DNA of 64,000 bases from Juglans regia (taxonomy: Eukaryota; Streptophyta; Magnoliopsida; Fagales; Juglandaceae). The notes under the pieces are model-generated. The model made no database searches. It saw only the letters and a list, made by a program, of their open reading frames with translations, and was not told where the DNA came from. Where the stretch lies: NCBI RefSeq assembly GCF_001411555.2, contig NC_049907.1, forward strand, positions 35,361,866 to 35,425,865, in the 5' to 3' direction. Within the stretch, counting starts at the first letter, position 1; every line of letters starts with the position of its first letter. A program made the translations under genes and the position numbers. Shown here in pieces: positions 12,097 through 25,070 of the stretch.

Positions 12097-12599
12097 ATTG
12101 TATAATTAACAATATAAAATTTTAAATATGTTATTAATATTTGTTAATATTCTATAAATTAATAATATTTTATATATATCTTCATCTAACCTATCACTAT
12201 TAACAATATAAAATTTTAAATATATTATTAACACTTGTTAATATTCTATGAGTTAACTAATATATAATATCAATTAGTTAATTATATAGTAATTATATAA
12301 ATTAATAATATATTTTCATCTAATTTATTATCATTGACCATATAAAATATTTTTTTATTGAGTTTGTTACATAATCTACATTAATAAGTCACTTAGTTTA
12401 ATTTAGTATTTTAAATAAATATTTTTTATTAATTGATTTAAAAAAATAAAAAAACAAAAAGGCCGGGCTGAATGGACCGACTGGACCGGACCGATAGCTA
12501 CTGGTCCAGTCCGGTACGGTCCTTATGGGTGTCCGGCCCGAAAAAATGATGGATCGAAAATATTCAATCCATCGCCGGACCGACGGATTTGCACCCCTG
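12097..12599. mobile_element. hAT remnant, right end
   Basis: An AT-rich interior with internally repeated AATATAAAATTTTAAATAT blocks (about 12108 and 12205) leads to a GGACCGACTGGACCGG-rich end. It terminates GGATTTGCACCCCTG at 12599 (complement CAGGGGTGCAAATCC), a typical plant hAT terminus. The left terminus is not visible next to it; the CACTA-like element abuts it and may have inserted into it or truncated it. Confidence 0.5.
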
Positions 12600-12952
12600 G
12601 TCGTCGACAGAGTTTGACTCCTAAAATATTGGCTGTAGTTTGTATTTGATGCTTGTCTAATTTTCTCTGATTCGGCAGTTGATACGTGATGGGCAATTCA
12701 GGAAATGGAATTCCTTAATTACCCGACTCAGTTTAATTAGTGAGTAATTCGGGGGCAAAATTATTTTCCGACCCAGCATTATAGTCGGCTTGTTCGTAAA
12801 TTTCTCTCTTTAAAGTTTTAACTGCCCCCCAACCAATGGCTGATCAGTTACTAAATTACCCTTATCGTGCATGTAACTTAAAAGGCTAATTAATTTTCAA
12901 CATTAATTCCTTGCATTGATCATTTGCTTATTCCCTTGAACAGTTAGTTTCG

Positions 12953-13638
12953 ATGGCAAAGAAGAAGAAAAAGGACATCGAAGCAACCAAAGTAATTATT
13001 TCTTTAAAATATTACTTTTAACACCATTAATTAAGAATATCTTTTCTTTTTCTTTGAGATATTAGAGGCAAAGAATCACGTACATATATAATTTCGTCCT
13101 TGATCTCTTTTTATGTTCTCAAATATTAGGAAGTTGTTCATGCGGAATTTAAAGTTTCAATGCACTGCAATGCGTGTGAAAGAACCGTTGCCAAAGCCAT
13201 CTCCAAGTGTAAAGGTACGTACGTGCTCTCTCGTCTCTCCATTGATCTCTTTCTTTTAGCGAATTAATAAACAATTACCAGTTAGTTATTTATGTTAAGT
13301 TTTTTTCTTGGATTAATTAATGTTTTGCATGGTTTGAAGGGGTGGAGAAGTTTACGACAGACATGAACAACCACAAGGTTGTGGCAACGGGCAAGTTTGA
13401 TCCTCAAAAAGTGTTGAAGAAACTAAAAAAGAAGACAGGGAAGAGAGCAGAGATCGTAGTTAACAAGGCACCTGCAAGCAGTACTACTACTAATCAATCA
13501 AACGGACCAGAATTATCCGTACAACCAAAGGTACTTGCTCCGGATGATCCGCTATTAATAATGTTTGATTATTGCAAAGAGAACGAACTGCTAATGATGT
13601 TTAGCGATGAGAACCCCAATGCATGTACCATTATGTAG
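12953..13638 (+). CDS. Heavy-metal-associated isoprenylated plant protein (HIPP)
   Basis: Three exons (12953-12991, 13130-13214, 13340-13638) with GT-AG introns and matching phases encode about 140 residues. The N-terminus is lysine-rich (MAKKKKKDIEATK). A heavy-metal-associated fold follows, with the metal-binding MHCNACE loop near residue 25 and the rest of the domain (KGVEKFTTDMNNHKVVATG, FDPQKVLKKLKKKTGKRAEIV) across the last splice junction. The C-terminus is CTIM, a CaaX box for farnesylation or geranylgeranylation, which in this family anchors the protein to membranes. HIPPs bind soft metal ions and act in metal homeostasis and stress; the exact member cannot be named from sequence alone. 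The gene ends TGTACCATTATGTAG, so the CaaX box sits directly before the stop. It lies about 2.5 kb from the 3' end of DXS on the other strand. Confidence 0.88.
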
Positions 13639-13639
13639 A

Positions 13640-16143
13640 GTACTTCGATCGATCGAGTTTCACATGAGATATTGAAACTGCATGCATGCGGGCAGACGTC
13701 GGGTACGTGCTTATTTATGCAGTAGTACCAGTACGTACGTATTTCGGATGTACATGATTTCATTCATTTACTAATCAAGAATAACACAATTTGGAGCCCT
13801 GGCCTAGTGGTTGGTTTGATTTGACCTTTTTCTGTTTTCAAATTTTTTTTTTCCAGAAATACTAATTATTTCTGCGGAACGCCATTATATATTATTCTCC
13901 AAGAGATCTATCATCTACGTACTGATAGAAATTAAAGACAACATATATGTAGCTAGGCCGCCACATGCAAGAAATAATTGAAATGGATCAGGATCATGTT
14001 TTGATTAGTACTCAACTATCCGAATGCCATTGTAAATCATGAGACAGCGAATGTGCGCGTGGGGTTCTTATCGTTAGTGCATGCATGTTTGATGCATTAT
14101 TGCATGGTCGATCGATTGATTGAGTGGACACGATCATTTGAACTGTGTTGGTCTACAAAGTTGGGCTAATTTCAAAAAACAAATTAATGCATGATTTTGG
14201 ACGGCTTGTTGTCCGATTGCATGCATGTATTAATTTGGACCGGAAGGGTTTCTTTCAACAAGACGGCGGCGATCGAGTCATGAAAAAACGGCAATGCATG
14301 CAATGCCTATATATAATTTCCGTGGGTGGCGGTGGCCGGCCGGATCGATGGAGGATTTCTACTGCTCCGAGTAACTTCTGATCACTTGGAGAGGAATGCA
14401 TTCGTATTTGTGCCCTTAATTATTTGATTCCAAACGTTCCAACTTAATTAGTGATTTCTAAAAAATGGCTACATTAACTAATACCCGGCATGCAATTAAT
14501 ATACAATTAGTATAAGTAGTACTACTGCACAACGTCTACTACGTGCCTAATATTAATGTATATTAATTAGTATAATTTGACTTTAATGTGTTGGATTTGA
14601 AGAATTTAAATACTCAAGATTTTATGTCAATCATTATAGAAATTTGTTATATAATTATTTTTTAGCCATTAAAAAAAAAAGAGCGCCGCAACGATTGGTT
14701 CGTTGTATTTGTACCGGTTCTCGTTAGACTTTAAATGTTAGGTTTTATCAAGAGATGACGTCTTTTTCTTAATTTGTTGGCCACTTTGGACTTTGGAACA
14801 GTTTGGATGCGTACGTACATGACTACATTTGAAACGATATTGGGCGGCGATGCTTCGACTATATCTGCTGAGATAGGTAATTTTAAATTAATTAAATAAA
14901 ATATTATTTTTTAATATTATTATTATTTTAAGATTTTAAAAAATTTAATTATTTATTATATTTTATATAAAAATTTAAAAAAATTATAATAATGAACTGA
15001 ACTTAATTTTCAGTGTAAGCTGCCATCAACTGGCACCAAGAACGAACGAATTATTACGATCGTACATGATATATTATGCGCGGATTCGGTGTCGGCAACA
15101 AACTGCATTATTCTTCAATATAGTAGGTTTCTTTCTTTTTCTATGATTTAAATATAGTGTGGACATGCACTTGATCATCATGAATTGCAAAGCCATGGAA
15201 ATGTCGCAGTCATGCGAAGACATGACACACAAAAAAGGCGAAGAGTACTGCTAGAGTCACTGTTAAGAGCCGCTGATTTTAGTATGTATTTTTTAATGTA
15301 CTTCTTTTACAATTATTTTTATAAAATTTTTTTTAATACTTTTAAATATTTAAAAAAAAATAAAATAAATTTATAATTTTTTTATAAATTATAATTTTTT
15401 ACTTCATGATTAAGGAAGTATTTTTTAATAATATTATCAATTTTTTTTACTTTTTAAAAATATTTTTAAAAAAAAAATTATTAGTAGTATAGCAAATTCA
15501 TAAACCTCTTGAACTGAAGAAGGCCGAACACATAAGAGCTATATATAAATACATGTATATATATAGTATTTTCTTTTCCTATATATATTCACATTGCACT
15601 TTTCTTAGATGGGCTGGCTGCTGATATGATCATTTGATCATCGGCGTGCTTGCATGCAGTTAATAATTTGAAGGTGGCGCACTGGCGGCCTACATGAGCT
15701 TGTTAGAGATGCAGTGCGGCCTATTCGACACACTTACAAAATTTGGACGCAAGTTGTAGGTTACCAGCTGAGAATGATCCTTTATTTTGTGACTATAAAT
15801 GAAATATAGGCCTGATTTATACCTTGAATGCTAAGAACTGGATTGCCAAACGGTCCACACCTGATCACTTGATCAATTGACCAAGCTGCATGCTATAGGC
15901 CAGCTTCAATAGCTTTCTTCTTTTCTTTTTACACGCTCGATCATCGATACTTCTGCAATTAGAGTATAACTGAAAATCGTTGTTTCTTTTTAAATAGTTC
16001 GTGCTGTTATTTATTGCACTGGCTTGGCTAGCTGAAATTTGTACGGGGACATGACTACTATTTTAGTAAAATGATGGGAATTAATGCAGCTTTATAAATT
16101 TGTACATTGTTGGGAATGAAACTAGACCTCTTTGTAAAATTTC
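13640..16143. other. Intergenic DNA between HIPP and DXS
   Basis: AT-rich, with no coding signal. At 13798-13830 TGGCCTAGTGGTTGG resembles a tRNA-derived SINE A box, but no convincing B box or tail follows. A diverged MITE copy lies at 14787-15030. Many GTAC and GCATGCAT motifs occur without evident order. Confidence 0.5.
14787..15030. mobile_element. Diverged copy of the TCTCATC MITE family
   Basis: Starts near CAGTTTGGATGCG and shares the interior AATAAAATATTATTTTTTAA, ATATTATTATTATTTTAAGA and AAATTTAAAAAAATTATAAT with the copies at 47548 and 50116. The GATGAGATGAG terminal repeats are largely lost, so the boundaries are approximate. Confidence 0.45.
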
Positions 16144-19100
16144 TTATGACATGATCTCCAGTGCCTCTCTTGTTTGCCCAAGTATGTTGAACACTGTTGC
16201 TGCGATATGAGATGGTGTAAGACCAGCTTCCGCCAGTTGGTGAGAAGGCGATCCATGGTCAATGTACCGATCAGGCAGGACCAGAGGTCTCCACTACAAA
16301 GGTATTATTGAGGGCACAAAGTCGGTTAGTTACCAGAAGTTGAGTTCACCACTAGTGAGTTCATATAATAAATTTCATAACCTTGGTGTTCCAATCCTAT
16401 ATATGTCGATCATGACATAATATTTAAATTCATACCTTTGTTTTGCCGTCAAGAAGGCCATCAAGGGCCATGAACTGAGCAACATGAGACCCAAATCCCC
16501 CAATTGATCCTTCTTCAACCGTAATCAAGACCTCATGTGATTTTGCTAGACTGCGAATAAGGGCACGATCCAATGGCTTGCAAAAGCGTGCATCTGCAAC
16601 TGTTAGACTTAAGCCATGGGATTCCACTAAAGATGCCGCACCCAAACAGCTTTGAACTGCTGTTCCATAGCCCAAGAGTGCCACTCTTTCCCCTTCTAGC
16701 AGTATCCTGCCTTTTCCAACCTGTTAGAAAAGTGCCAACATTTCCAATTTGTTTAGATGTTCATTGAAATATTTCTTCACTGTTGATACAGTAAAGACTT
16801 GGTTGAAATTTACCTCAATAGGAATGCCCTTATTCCCCGTTGGTAGCTGAACACCAATCCCATTCCCTCTTGGGTAGCGGAAACAACTGGGCCGGTCATC
16901 TATTGCAGCAGCAGTGGCAACCATGTGAAACAGCTCTGCCTCATCAGAAGGAGCCATGACCACCATATTGGGGAGGCAGGCCATAAAGGTGACGTCAAAA
17001 GACCCACAATGTGTGGGACCATCTGCTCCAACCAGCCCAGCTCTGTCCATTGCAAATCTCACTGGCAACTTCTGCAGATCCACATCATGTACTACCTGTG
17101 TATGAACCCGCAGCATAAATTCTTAGAAATCTAATCAGAGTTTTGACATGACAAACCGAGTTGTTGGCTTTTTTGTTGAAGGGTGGATCTCAAAAAATAT
17201 GTAAGAATCTCCCCCTAAGCTGTATGTACCAGTACGACTTTCATCAAATACAGCTTTCCGCAATATCAAGTTTGGAATTATAGAATGTTATCACATCAAG
17301 TTCTCAACTGAACAGTGATGAGGAGAAAGTTAAAAGAAGTTTTCAGGCTTGCCTGGTCATAAGCCCTCTGCATGAAAGATGAGTAGATTGTACAGAATGG
17401 TTTGATGCCCTCACAGGCCAGACCTGCGGCAAAGGTAACAGCATGCTGTTCTGCTATCCCAACATCAAAGCATCTTGTTGGGAAACGGCGAAGGAAGAGA
17501 TTCAAGCCTGTTCCACCTCCCATTGCAGCATGGATTGCAACAATATCTTTGTCCACTTCTGCTTCTGCAATCAAAGCTTCTGCAAAGTATGTTGTGTATG
17601 ACTGTGTAGGAGCCTTGGACTTGAATTGCTTTCCAGTTGCTGGATCAAATTTGGCCACTCCTGTAAAAGAGAACATAATTATATTCATTAACAAGCAAGA
17701 TAAATCAAGTAGAACTAACTTTTGTCACGCTGCGTTCATGACAAAAATTTTAAACATCTTTTAAAGGATGATAATTTTGCTGTTCATAGCATTTGGAATA
17801 ATAAAATTGTTTTAATAGTCTCTTTATATCTCGGTAGGTTCAAAGACTGTTTATATCAAGTAAGAACTAAAAGCACCAATTTGTGCACTCAAATGCTAAG
17901 AAAACCCCCAGTGAAAAGAAAATGCTTAGGGTAAAATCAAAATCCATAATTCCCATAACAAGATTCTCACCCAACCCCCCTTTTAATAGTTTTCTATAAA
18001 AAATAAAATAAAAAACCATAAACTTGAATTGGCGTTCTGTATTTACCATGATACTTGTCTGCTGCTTTTTCTGCATACGGGTATCCTCGGCCTTTCTCAG
18101 TGACAACGTGGATCAGAACCGGACCTGTTGTTTTAGTACTTTTGACCTCTTTGAGAATAGCAACTAGATCATCGATGTTGTGACCATCAACAGGACCTAT
18201 ATAATAGAGTCCAAGCTCTTCGAACAGAGTTGATCCAGAGCCACTGATCATTCCACGAGCATATTCATCTACTTTAGCAGCCAGTTCATGCATTGGACCA
18301 CCAATTTGTTTTGTAACTCCCTACAACAACCTCAGTCAGAAAGAAGGAATCTCAATTTAAATCTGATCTTTGAATTGAAGTTCCCATATTGCTCTTGTTT
18401 ATTGTTACGTACCTTGGCAACCTCTCTTAATTCTCTAAGAGGCCTGTTAGATTGCAACCTACTGAGAGCACTGCTCAAAGCTCCCACAGGTGGTATGGGC
18501 CCATCTAGACTAGCAGTAGGTAAAGAAACCTGTTTATTGTCGTTGAGAATAACAATCATGTCAGAATCAAGGTAACCGGCGTTGTTCATGGCTTCATAAG
18601 CTTGCCCCGCTGTCATGGCGCCATCACCAATAACAGCAACTACATTATTATTTCTTCCCTTTAGATCCCTCCCTACAGCCATTCCTGTAACCGTAATGAC
18701 ATCTGAAGGTTAAAACCACGAAGAGAATTTGCACTTTATGCTCGATGAATTTCAACTAAGATTGGGAAACTAGCAAGCCATTGACAATTAATTAGATTGT
18801 ATTTTCAAGAAAAAGTTAGAGCGATATTATGACTGAAGTTGGCATCTTCTATGAAGAATCTGCATGATATAAATCCGCTCATTCGAAGGTTTCTAAATTA
18901 ATCAATATCTCACGATTAAAGAGTTTTCCGGAACTTCCCCACATCACACCACAGTCCAAAAATATGATAAACAGAGCCATAAGCTGGAACAATTAAGCTC
19001 AGTTGATGTTCTGATTTTGGTATTCTTCGTATTCAATTTAATGTTTTCTTTAACTTAGTTGGAGCAGAGCAGAGAATTACCCAGTCCTGCTGAGATGGTG

Positions 19101-20283
19101 GTAGAACTGTGGCCGGTACCAAAGCAATCGAATTCACTCTCCGAGCGCTTTGTGAATCCTGATAACCCATTTGTCTGCCTTATAGTGTGCATCTTATCTC
19201 TTCTCCCAGTCAGGATCTTGTGTGGGTAAGACTGAAAATCCATAGAAGGAACAATCAGAGAAAAAAATTAAAAAAAAACCTTTACCACAAAGTTTATTCA
19301 AAAGTAGACTCAAAACTATTCTATTATATTCTTATGTTTACACAAAAAATTATTCTATTATATTCTTATGTTTTTGCCAGTTTGGAAAGGTGTCGCCAGC
19401 AACAAAAGCTACAACAACGGAGAACCCAAGGAGGTAAGATTAGAACCTGATGACCAACATCCCATAATATCTTATCTTGAGGAGCATTAAAGACGTAATG
19501 GAGAGCCACAGTGAGCTCGACAACACCCAGGCTCGAGCCTAGGTGACCTCCAGTTCTGGAAACATTAAAGATGACATCTGACCGCAGTTCATCAGCAAGT
19601 TGTTTCAACTCCTGCATCGAGGTTTCGTATGAAAATTTTGGATAAAAACCGTATACAGACATGGGAACCTCCTCTTGAAATGAAATTGACGTAGACATAC
19701 GTTTAAGACATACCTTAGTTGATAGATTTTTCATGTGAATCGGATAGTTTATTGTGTCCAAGAGTGGAGTCGGTGGTCTCTGTGAATGATACTCCCCCCT
19801 CTCTGATAGTGATGCAAAAATTCCTCCTGGCCTTTTCCTGACCTGTACCTAGTCATGAGGGAAAATATAAAGAACTATCTCTTATCATTGAGCAAGTTTA
19901 TATTTTTAAAAGTTGAAAACAACATAATTCAAATCAAACAAAAGAGAGATATCATCCCGGGGAGCTTTCCTCACCAACAGAACATAACTAAAGTTCCACC
20001 GAAGTATAGAATAACAAAAGGAAAAATACCCGACAAAATGAACACCACCCATTTTTCCCAACTTAGTTCAGCAACATGGGTATTCTTTCATATACGTAAT
20101 GAGTGTGCTTCGTAATGACAAACAACATATAAACATAATTCATACATGATGGAGCTTTTCCTGAGATGGGCATAACAGATTTGCTCCCCGAGTAAAGTGA
20201 GATGAGAACGAAGGTGATCTTTGAGCGTCAGGAGATGTTGCCTGGTTGACGTGGGCAGGAAATGAGAATGCACAGAGAGCCAT
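16144..20283 (-). CDS. DXS2: 1-deoxy-D-xylulose-5-phosphate synthase, clade 2 type
   Basis: Ten coding exons on the minus strand: 20283-20146, 19848-19714, 19611-19447, 19231-19081, 18684-18413, 18320-18047, 17660-17353, 17095-16814, 16720-16436, 16293-16144. They give 719 residues, the normal length. DXS condenses pyruvate and glyceraldehyde-3-phosphate using thiamine diphosphate, the entry step of the plastid MEP pathway to isoprenoids. Residues 1 to ~55 form a Ser-rich transit peptide before [20 protein letters not shown]. The TPP motif [18 protein letters not shown]...NDN lies in exon 5, and the transketolase pyrimidine-binding [18 protein letters not shown] in exon 8. No frame breaks are seen. 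The RPGG segment before the mature start and the LEIMS C-terminus resemble clade-2 (inducible, specialised-metabolism) DXS rather than housekeeping DXS1. Intron 7 begins GC (CAG|GCAAGC), not GT. Exon 2 could start 6 bases later (19842). Confidence 0.95.
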
Positions 20284-20600
20284 TGCAACTAGAAGAAGAA
20301 CAAGAACACAGAAAGGACCCCAAGAAGTTCAAGACTCTTCCTAGAGGTTAAAACATGATCAGGAACCCAGAAAAGCAAAAAGGTACAATTCACTTTCTCA
20401 CACAAAGAAGAGTGCGTGAACTGGTCTGTGCTAGTGTTTCCCCACTAAGAAGTGCTGGCAGTGGTGGTGGCGTTACTGGCGCTGGTGGAGTCGAATAAAC
20501 AAGAGACACATAGAGAGAGAGAGAGTGTGTGTGGCTGACAGTGAGTGGAAGTAAAGGTGCTGTACCAAGACCAAACTGGCCTATAAAGTCCCAGATTTCA

Positions 20601-20608
20601 TATTTATA
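20601..20608 (-). promoter_or_regulatory. TATA box of DXS
   Basis: Minus-strand TATAAATA about 320 bp upstream of the DXS start codon. It is followed by a CT-rich leader (GAGAGAGAGTGTGTGTGG on the plus strand near 20515-20535) typical of a plant 5' untranslated region. Transcription would begin near 20570. Confidence 0.55.
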
Positions 20609-20759
20609 GACTCTTACAAGCAAGCACCAACGTTTTGGGACAAAGTATGGGAGGGCCAATTTGCATTGGACCACGTCATCAGAAATCACAAACGGATAGA
20701 ACAGATAGATGGATATGGCATATCTATTCATTGATATGAATGCGCTTTAACTCGGAGGA

Positions 20760-22321
20760 CAGGAAAGGAGAGAGAGGAGGTGAGGTGTCAAAGTTCTAAT
20801 ACACCATAGTATTGGGCCCAAAAAAAAAAAAAAATACACCTTTTGTTTTTTGAATTTGATTGGGTGGGTCTAAGCACGTAAACAATGCTGGAATTCTGAT
20901 AATGTAGATATGATCTTCTATTTAAATAAACATATTTATAGAATAAAAATAATAATAAATTAAATATTAATATATGGTATAGAAAATGATAAGCAGAATT
21001 TTTCTTTTTAAGTAGACTAGAGGTGACCATGGAGCGTGGGTTCGTGGCTTAGTAGCTTCTGTACCATAACAGGATGGTGTTTTCATTTTAAAATATAGGG
21101 AATGATGAAAAGAAATGTCAGAGTTTTTGACAAATGATGATGAATCTTCAATTGTTTAGCGGTGAAAGAGGATGGTTATGGGGTACGGACGATCGACTTA
21201 TGGACCTCTAATTATGAATCATTCATTCATTTTGTGCTGCATACGAAATTTTATTTATTTATTTATTTATTTGTTCTAATCACTAATCATGGTCAGAAAT
21301 GTACATATAAAAGGATAGGCCTCCTCGACAACTTCCTCATGACCAAGGGTGTGATCTTATTTTCAAAGAAAATAAATGAGTTGATTATGAGGCAAACACA
21401 TGAGATTCATGCAGGCAGCTTGTTGAATTGGAGCCTGGTACACAAGTTATCAGCAAATAAATAGGAAATCAATTGATGTGGGGATCATGGAAGGTAGTGG
21501 TTGGCAGGCCGCATTAAACGTGACTTTCAAGTTTCAATGCCAAATAAACAACATAAACATAGGTATGTATTGACCACGCGCCGGACATTTTAAAAAAAAA
21601 AAAAAAAAATCGGTATCAATTAATAAAAATATAAATTTTTTTTTTTACGTGAATTTTATATTTATTTATTTTAAAAAAAATATGTAATATTTACGCACAC
21701 TCTATGACTATAAATATCATTTCTATTTTTTTTATTTTTTATTTTTACAAGATAGAGGAAGGGACAATATTAATCACATTTATTGATTATTTTTTGCACT
21801 AAAAATAAATTCAACAGCTTTACGACCAATAACTCATTCATATAAACTTCAAAGGGTAAACTTCAGAAATGGGAAAAAAAAAAAAAAGTGTGGTACCTGA
21901 CTTAAATGAAACAAACCATTTTTGTTCTTAAATTTGCGGTGAGATAAGGTTCGATGTCTCGTAACCTCGCCAGTGATCTATCAAGTCGTCATGAGGAAAT
22001 TAATATTCGATATCTCAAATTATTTTTTATTGATTGATTCAATGGTTTGATATTAAAAATAAGGATAATGTTGGGTGTGCACTCCAAATATGCATACAAG
22101 TGTCAATGATTTTTTTTTCTATGGTAACATTTTTCCTTTTCCAGTTATAAAACATTGCATTATATAGTTATATACCAAAGAAAATCTCTTTTCTCAGGGT
22201 CATCCTTGAGTAAAACTTAGAAACAACTCGAATAAACGCTAGGCTGGAATCTGGATTGCAATCAAAAATTCAAAAACAATACAAATACAAACTCTATTAA
22301 AAGATTATAATTGTAACACAG
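20760..22321. other. Intergenic DNA upstream of DXS
   Basis: AT-rich with poly-A and poly-T runs (20820, 21594, 21633) and an (ATTT)n stretch at 21252-21270. I see no gene or clear element. Confidence 0.5.
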
Positions 22322-22545
22322 GTGTGTTTGGATACACAAAACATCTCATCTCATATCATTTCATTTCATTTCATCATTATAACTTTCTCAAATTCTCATA
22401 CAAAAATATAATAAACAATTTAACTTTTTCAAATTCAAAAATAAAAATAATACTAAAAAATTATATTCTAACAATATTTTATTCAACTTTCAACAAAACA
22501 TCTCATCTCATCTCATCTGAACTAACACTAAATAGTCCCAATACA
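22322..22545. mobile_element. TCTCATC-type MITE
   Basis: Begins GTGTTTGGATACACAAAACA with ATCTCATCTCA repeats, has the interior CATACAAAAATATAATAAAC, and ends CATCTCATCTCATCTGAACT. The ends are imperfect inverted repeats of each other. Other copies lie at 44875, 47548, 48421 and 50116, with diverged ones at 14787 and 27800. No coding capacity. Confidence 0.7.
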
Positions 22546-22857
22546 TAAAAGTAACATAGTTTCACCCATGTGAAAATCATCACCTACATATACCATGGTG
22601 TATGTAGTTACATAGCACTTAAGCCATGATGATCATTGCAAATTCATCAGAGTGCCATGTCTTCGATCTGTGAAATCTAATCTGGCGTATGAAATGGATC
22701 CTAAGTGAAATGGAAAGCATCCTAGTGTAATAAAAGCATCATACCATTCATCAACAACAAATTATACTTAATTTATCGCAAGTTCATAACTGTCTGCAGA
22801 AAAAAGAAACGGAAGTTTGACCAATAAGAGTATATGAGAAAAACAGAGATGTATTTC

Positions 22858-23031
22858 TCACTTCATTTTTGCTTCCTTGAACAAAACATGACGATTAACC
22901 CGAGGATCATATTTCCTGAATTCCAGCTTCTCGGTGAACTTAGTAGGTTTCCTCTTCACATAGAAGAACCCAGTCCCGGCAGTCGATACAAGTCGTATGA
23001 AAATTGAAGCAGTCTTCTTCTTGTTTCCCAT
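22858..23031 (-). CDS. Ribosomal protein bL33, organellar (probably mitochondrial) type
   Basis: One uninterrupted exon encodes 57 residues, [20 protein letters not shown] followed by GFFYVKRK and [20 protein letters not shown], ending in KMK. This is the bacterial-type L33 fold, a small component of the large ribosomal subunit near the tRNA E site. Length and the KLEFRKYDP...VNRHV core are full family matches. There is no obvious transit peptide, as is usual for this short plant form. An AG-rich leader region (about 23980-23660) on the same strand probably holds 5' untranslated sequence spliced to just upstream of the start. In Arabidopsis its homologue (recalled as At5g18790) neighbours the NDUFA8 and SCL28 homologues, as here. 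Confidence 0.92.
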   Translation of the reverse strand: MGNKKKTASIFIRLVSTAGTGFFYVKRKPTKFTEKLEFRKYDPRVNRHVLFKEAKMK

Positions 23032-23955
23032 GCCTTACTAGTTACTATACACAAGAAATGAAAATGAATTTGATTACTTACAGGTAAAACTACCCATGCT
23101 ATAAACTCTGTAAAGCATTGCATGCACATGACCTTTCACTTTACATACACAACAGTTTCAAACTTCACGTGACCAAAACATTTCTAGGAGTTGAGCTTCA
23201 GAACATATACCTCTATTAAATAAGTACTAATCCAGGGTAAACAGATTCTATTTGAATTTGTGCAAGTTCAGCAAAAATAATGATACCCATATAGACGAAA
23301 GCAAGGCAGATCCAATAACAATCCCTTGAAATCTCTACAAATTCACTAAATAAATCATACCCATATACACGAAAGGAAACCAAATCCAAAAACAAAGTCT
23401 AATACGTGTAGATCTAAAGATAGAAAAAAAATTTCCTCAGACCATTACAGAAATGAACACTCGGATTTGTACAAAACGAAAGCTAAACACAATCATACCG
23501 ATGTTGGAATTTCTACAAGTTGCGTAAAAAAATCATAACGATGTACACGAGGGCAAACCAAATTCAAAAACCATCGGTAATATGTTTAAATCTAAACAAG
23601 AAAATAAAGAAATTCCTCACATGATTACAGAAACAGAGAGTCGGGAGCTCTCAATGATCCTTACACCCAGACCCAATGGCTGCCGTTTTCGTCGTCTCTG
23701 TTGAAATCACACGCTGTTTTCTGTGATTTCTGGAAGCTTACGGTTGCTCTTGGTGGAAAGCTGATGGAACAGAGAAAAGGGAGGAGAGAATGGGACTGAG
23801 TGACGGCGAGAGAAAAAATGAGATAGAGGCGGAACAGAGGGTTTCTGAGACGGAGATACACCGACCGAGGAAGAGCGTGGCGGCTTTTTTTGGTGGAACC
23901 TCGGCGACGAAGAGAGAAGAGGCAGCGTTGTTCACTAACGGGGTAGAGAGAGGAG

Positions 23956-23964
23956 TTAGGGTTT
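23956..23964 (-). promoter_or_regulatory. Telo-box in the bL33 leader/promoter region
   Basis: AAACCCTAA on the minus strand, inside a CT-rich stretch (CTCCTCTCTCTACCCC) about 0.93 kb upstream of the bL33 start codon. Telo-boxes are common near the transcription start of plant ribosomal-protein genes. The distance implies an intron in the 5' untranslated region, most likely ending between about 23640 and 23040. Confidence 0.5.
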
Positions 23965-24089
23965 GGTGGTTAACGGTGTCGCGTGGAAATTTGGGGGTGG
24001 GAGTGGGGGATGGGCTGGGCTTTTCGTGTAAAATTGGGGTGGGTGGGTTGGGCTTCACTTTTAATTTTTTGAATTTTAGATGTGAGAAA

Positions 24090-25070
24090 TAGATAACGCT
24101 AGAAATGAGTTGGGCTTAACAATTAAGTTACAGTCTTTTTCTTTTTTTTTCTTTCAAATTGATATAAACTATTCATAAAATTCTAATAAAAAAATCTTTA
24201 AAAATTAAATTTTAATCTTGTGCAGTATTTTATTTCGTTTAATTTTGAGTTCTGTAAATACTGAACCGAATTTTTATAATTTAGTACAAATCTGTAGTTA
24301 GTTATATATTATTTTTTCTTTTAATAATGAATTTTGTTTAATAATTTATTAAGATATATAATTTCGAAAAGTAATTTTTTTTATTTCCAGATAAATTTAA
24401 TAGTTTAATAACTAACCTGAAATTTTTTTTTTTTTTTAGGCAACTAACCTGAAATTAATAACACTATTTGAGGTAGATTTATAATTTTTAATGTAGTATA
24501 GTTTGTTTAAATTTTTTTCTTGATTGTAAATGATGAAAGTCTATATTATAATTATATGATTAAATTATTTCAAACTTAGTACTGTAGTTTGTAAGTTTAA
24601 AATTATCACGTTATATATTTATTTTGGAAGTAACAAATTATAGTTCTTTAATAATTTAAATCTGCATAATATTAAATCTCTTATAGTTTTTAATATAGTG
24701 ATATTTAATAAATGTAAATATAAAAATATTATGTGGCCTTTTTTTAATGTGTTCTTTCGATTATATCCATTGCTTCTATTGGTGATTCACTCTTTTTTAT
24801 TGTTAGTTTCCTTCATTTCCACCTTTTTCTTTTTTATTTCTCCTCTACTTTCTAGTATGTTTTCATCATTCTCATATTACAAGGATTTATTCTATTTGTT
24901 TGTTAATAATGTTATTATATGTTGTCATTGTCATCATTTTACCTCTATAATATCCTATTCTTTGAAGAAAATAGTATTATTTTTTTTTTTTGATTTATTT
25001 AAAAAAATTTTCTTTGTGGTTAGCCATACAATAATAACTTTTCTTAAATAACTTAAATGTTATTATTGAC
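24090..25070. other. AT-rich intergenic spacer
   Basis: Over 75% A+T by eye with long T runs. An open frame at 24698-25051 is simply low-complexity Phe/Leu/Ser codons. Nothing else recognised. Confidence 0.5.

Noticed and set aside
13798..13830. tRNA-like A box (TGGCCTAGTGGTTGG)
   Set aside because: No proper B box spacing, cloverleaf or tail; not called as a tRNA or SINE.
23738..24092. Overlapping open frames of about 100 codons on both strands
   Set aside because: They lie in the GA/CT-rich leader of the bL33 gene; composition is biased and neither product resembles a protein.
24698..25051. 117-codon open frame rich in Phe, Leu and Ser
   Set aside because: Arises from T-rich sequence; no domain, no start context and no splice support.
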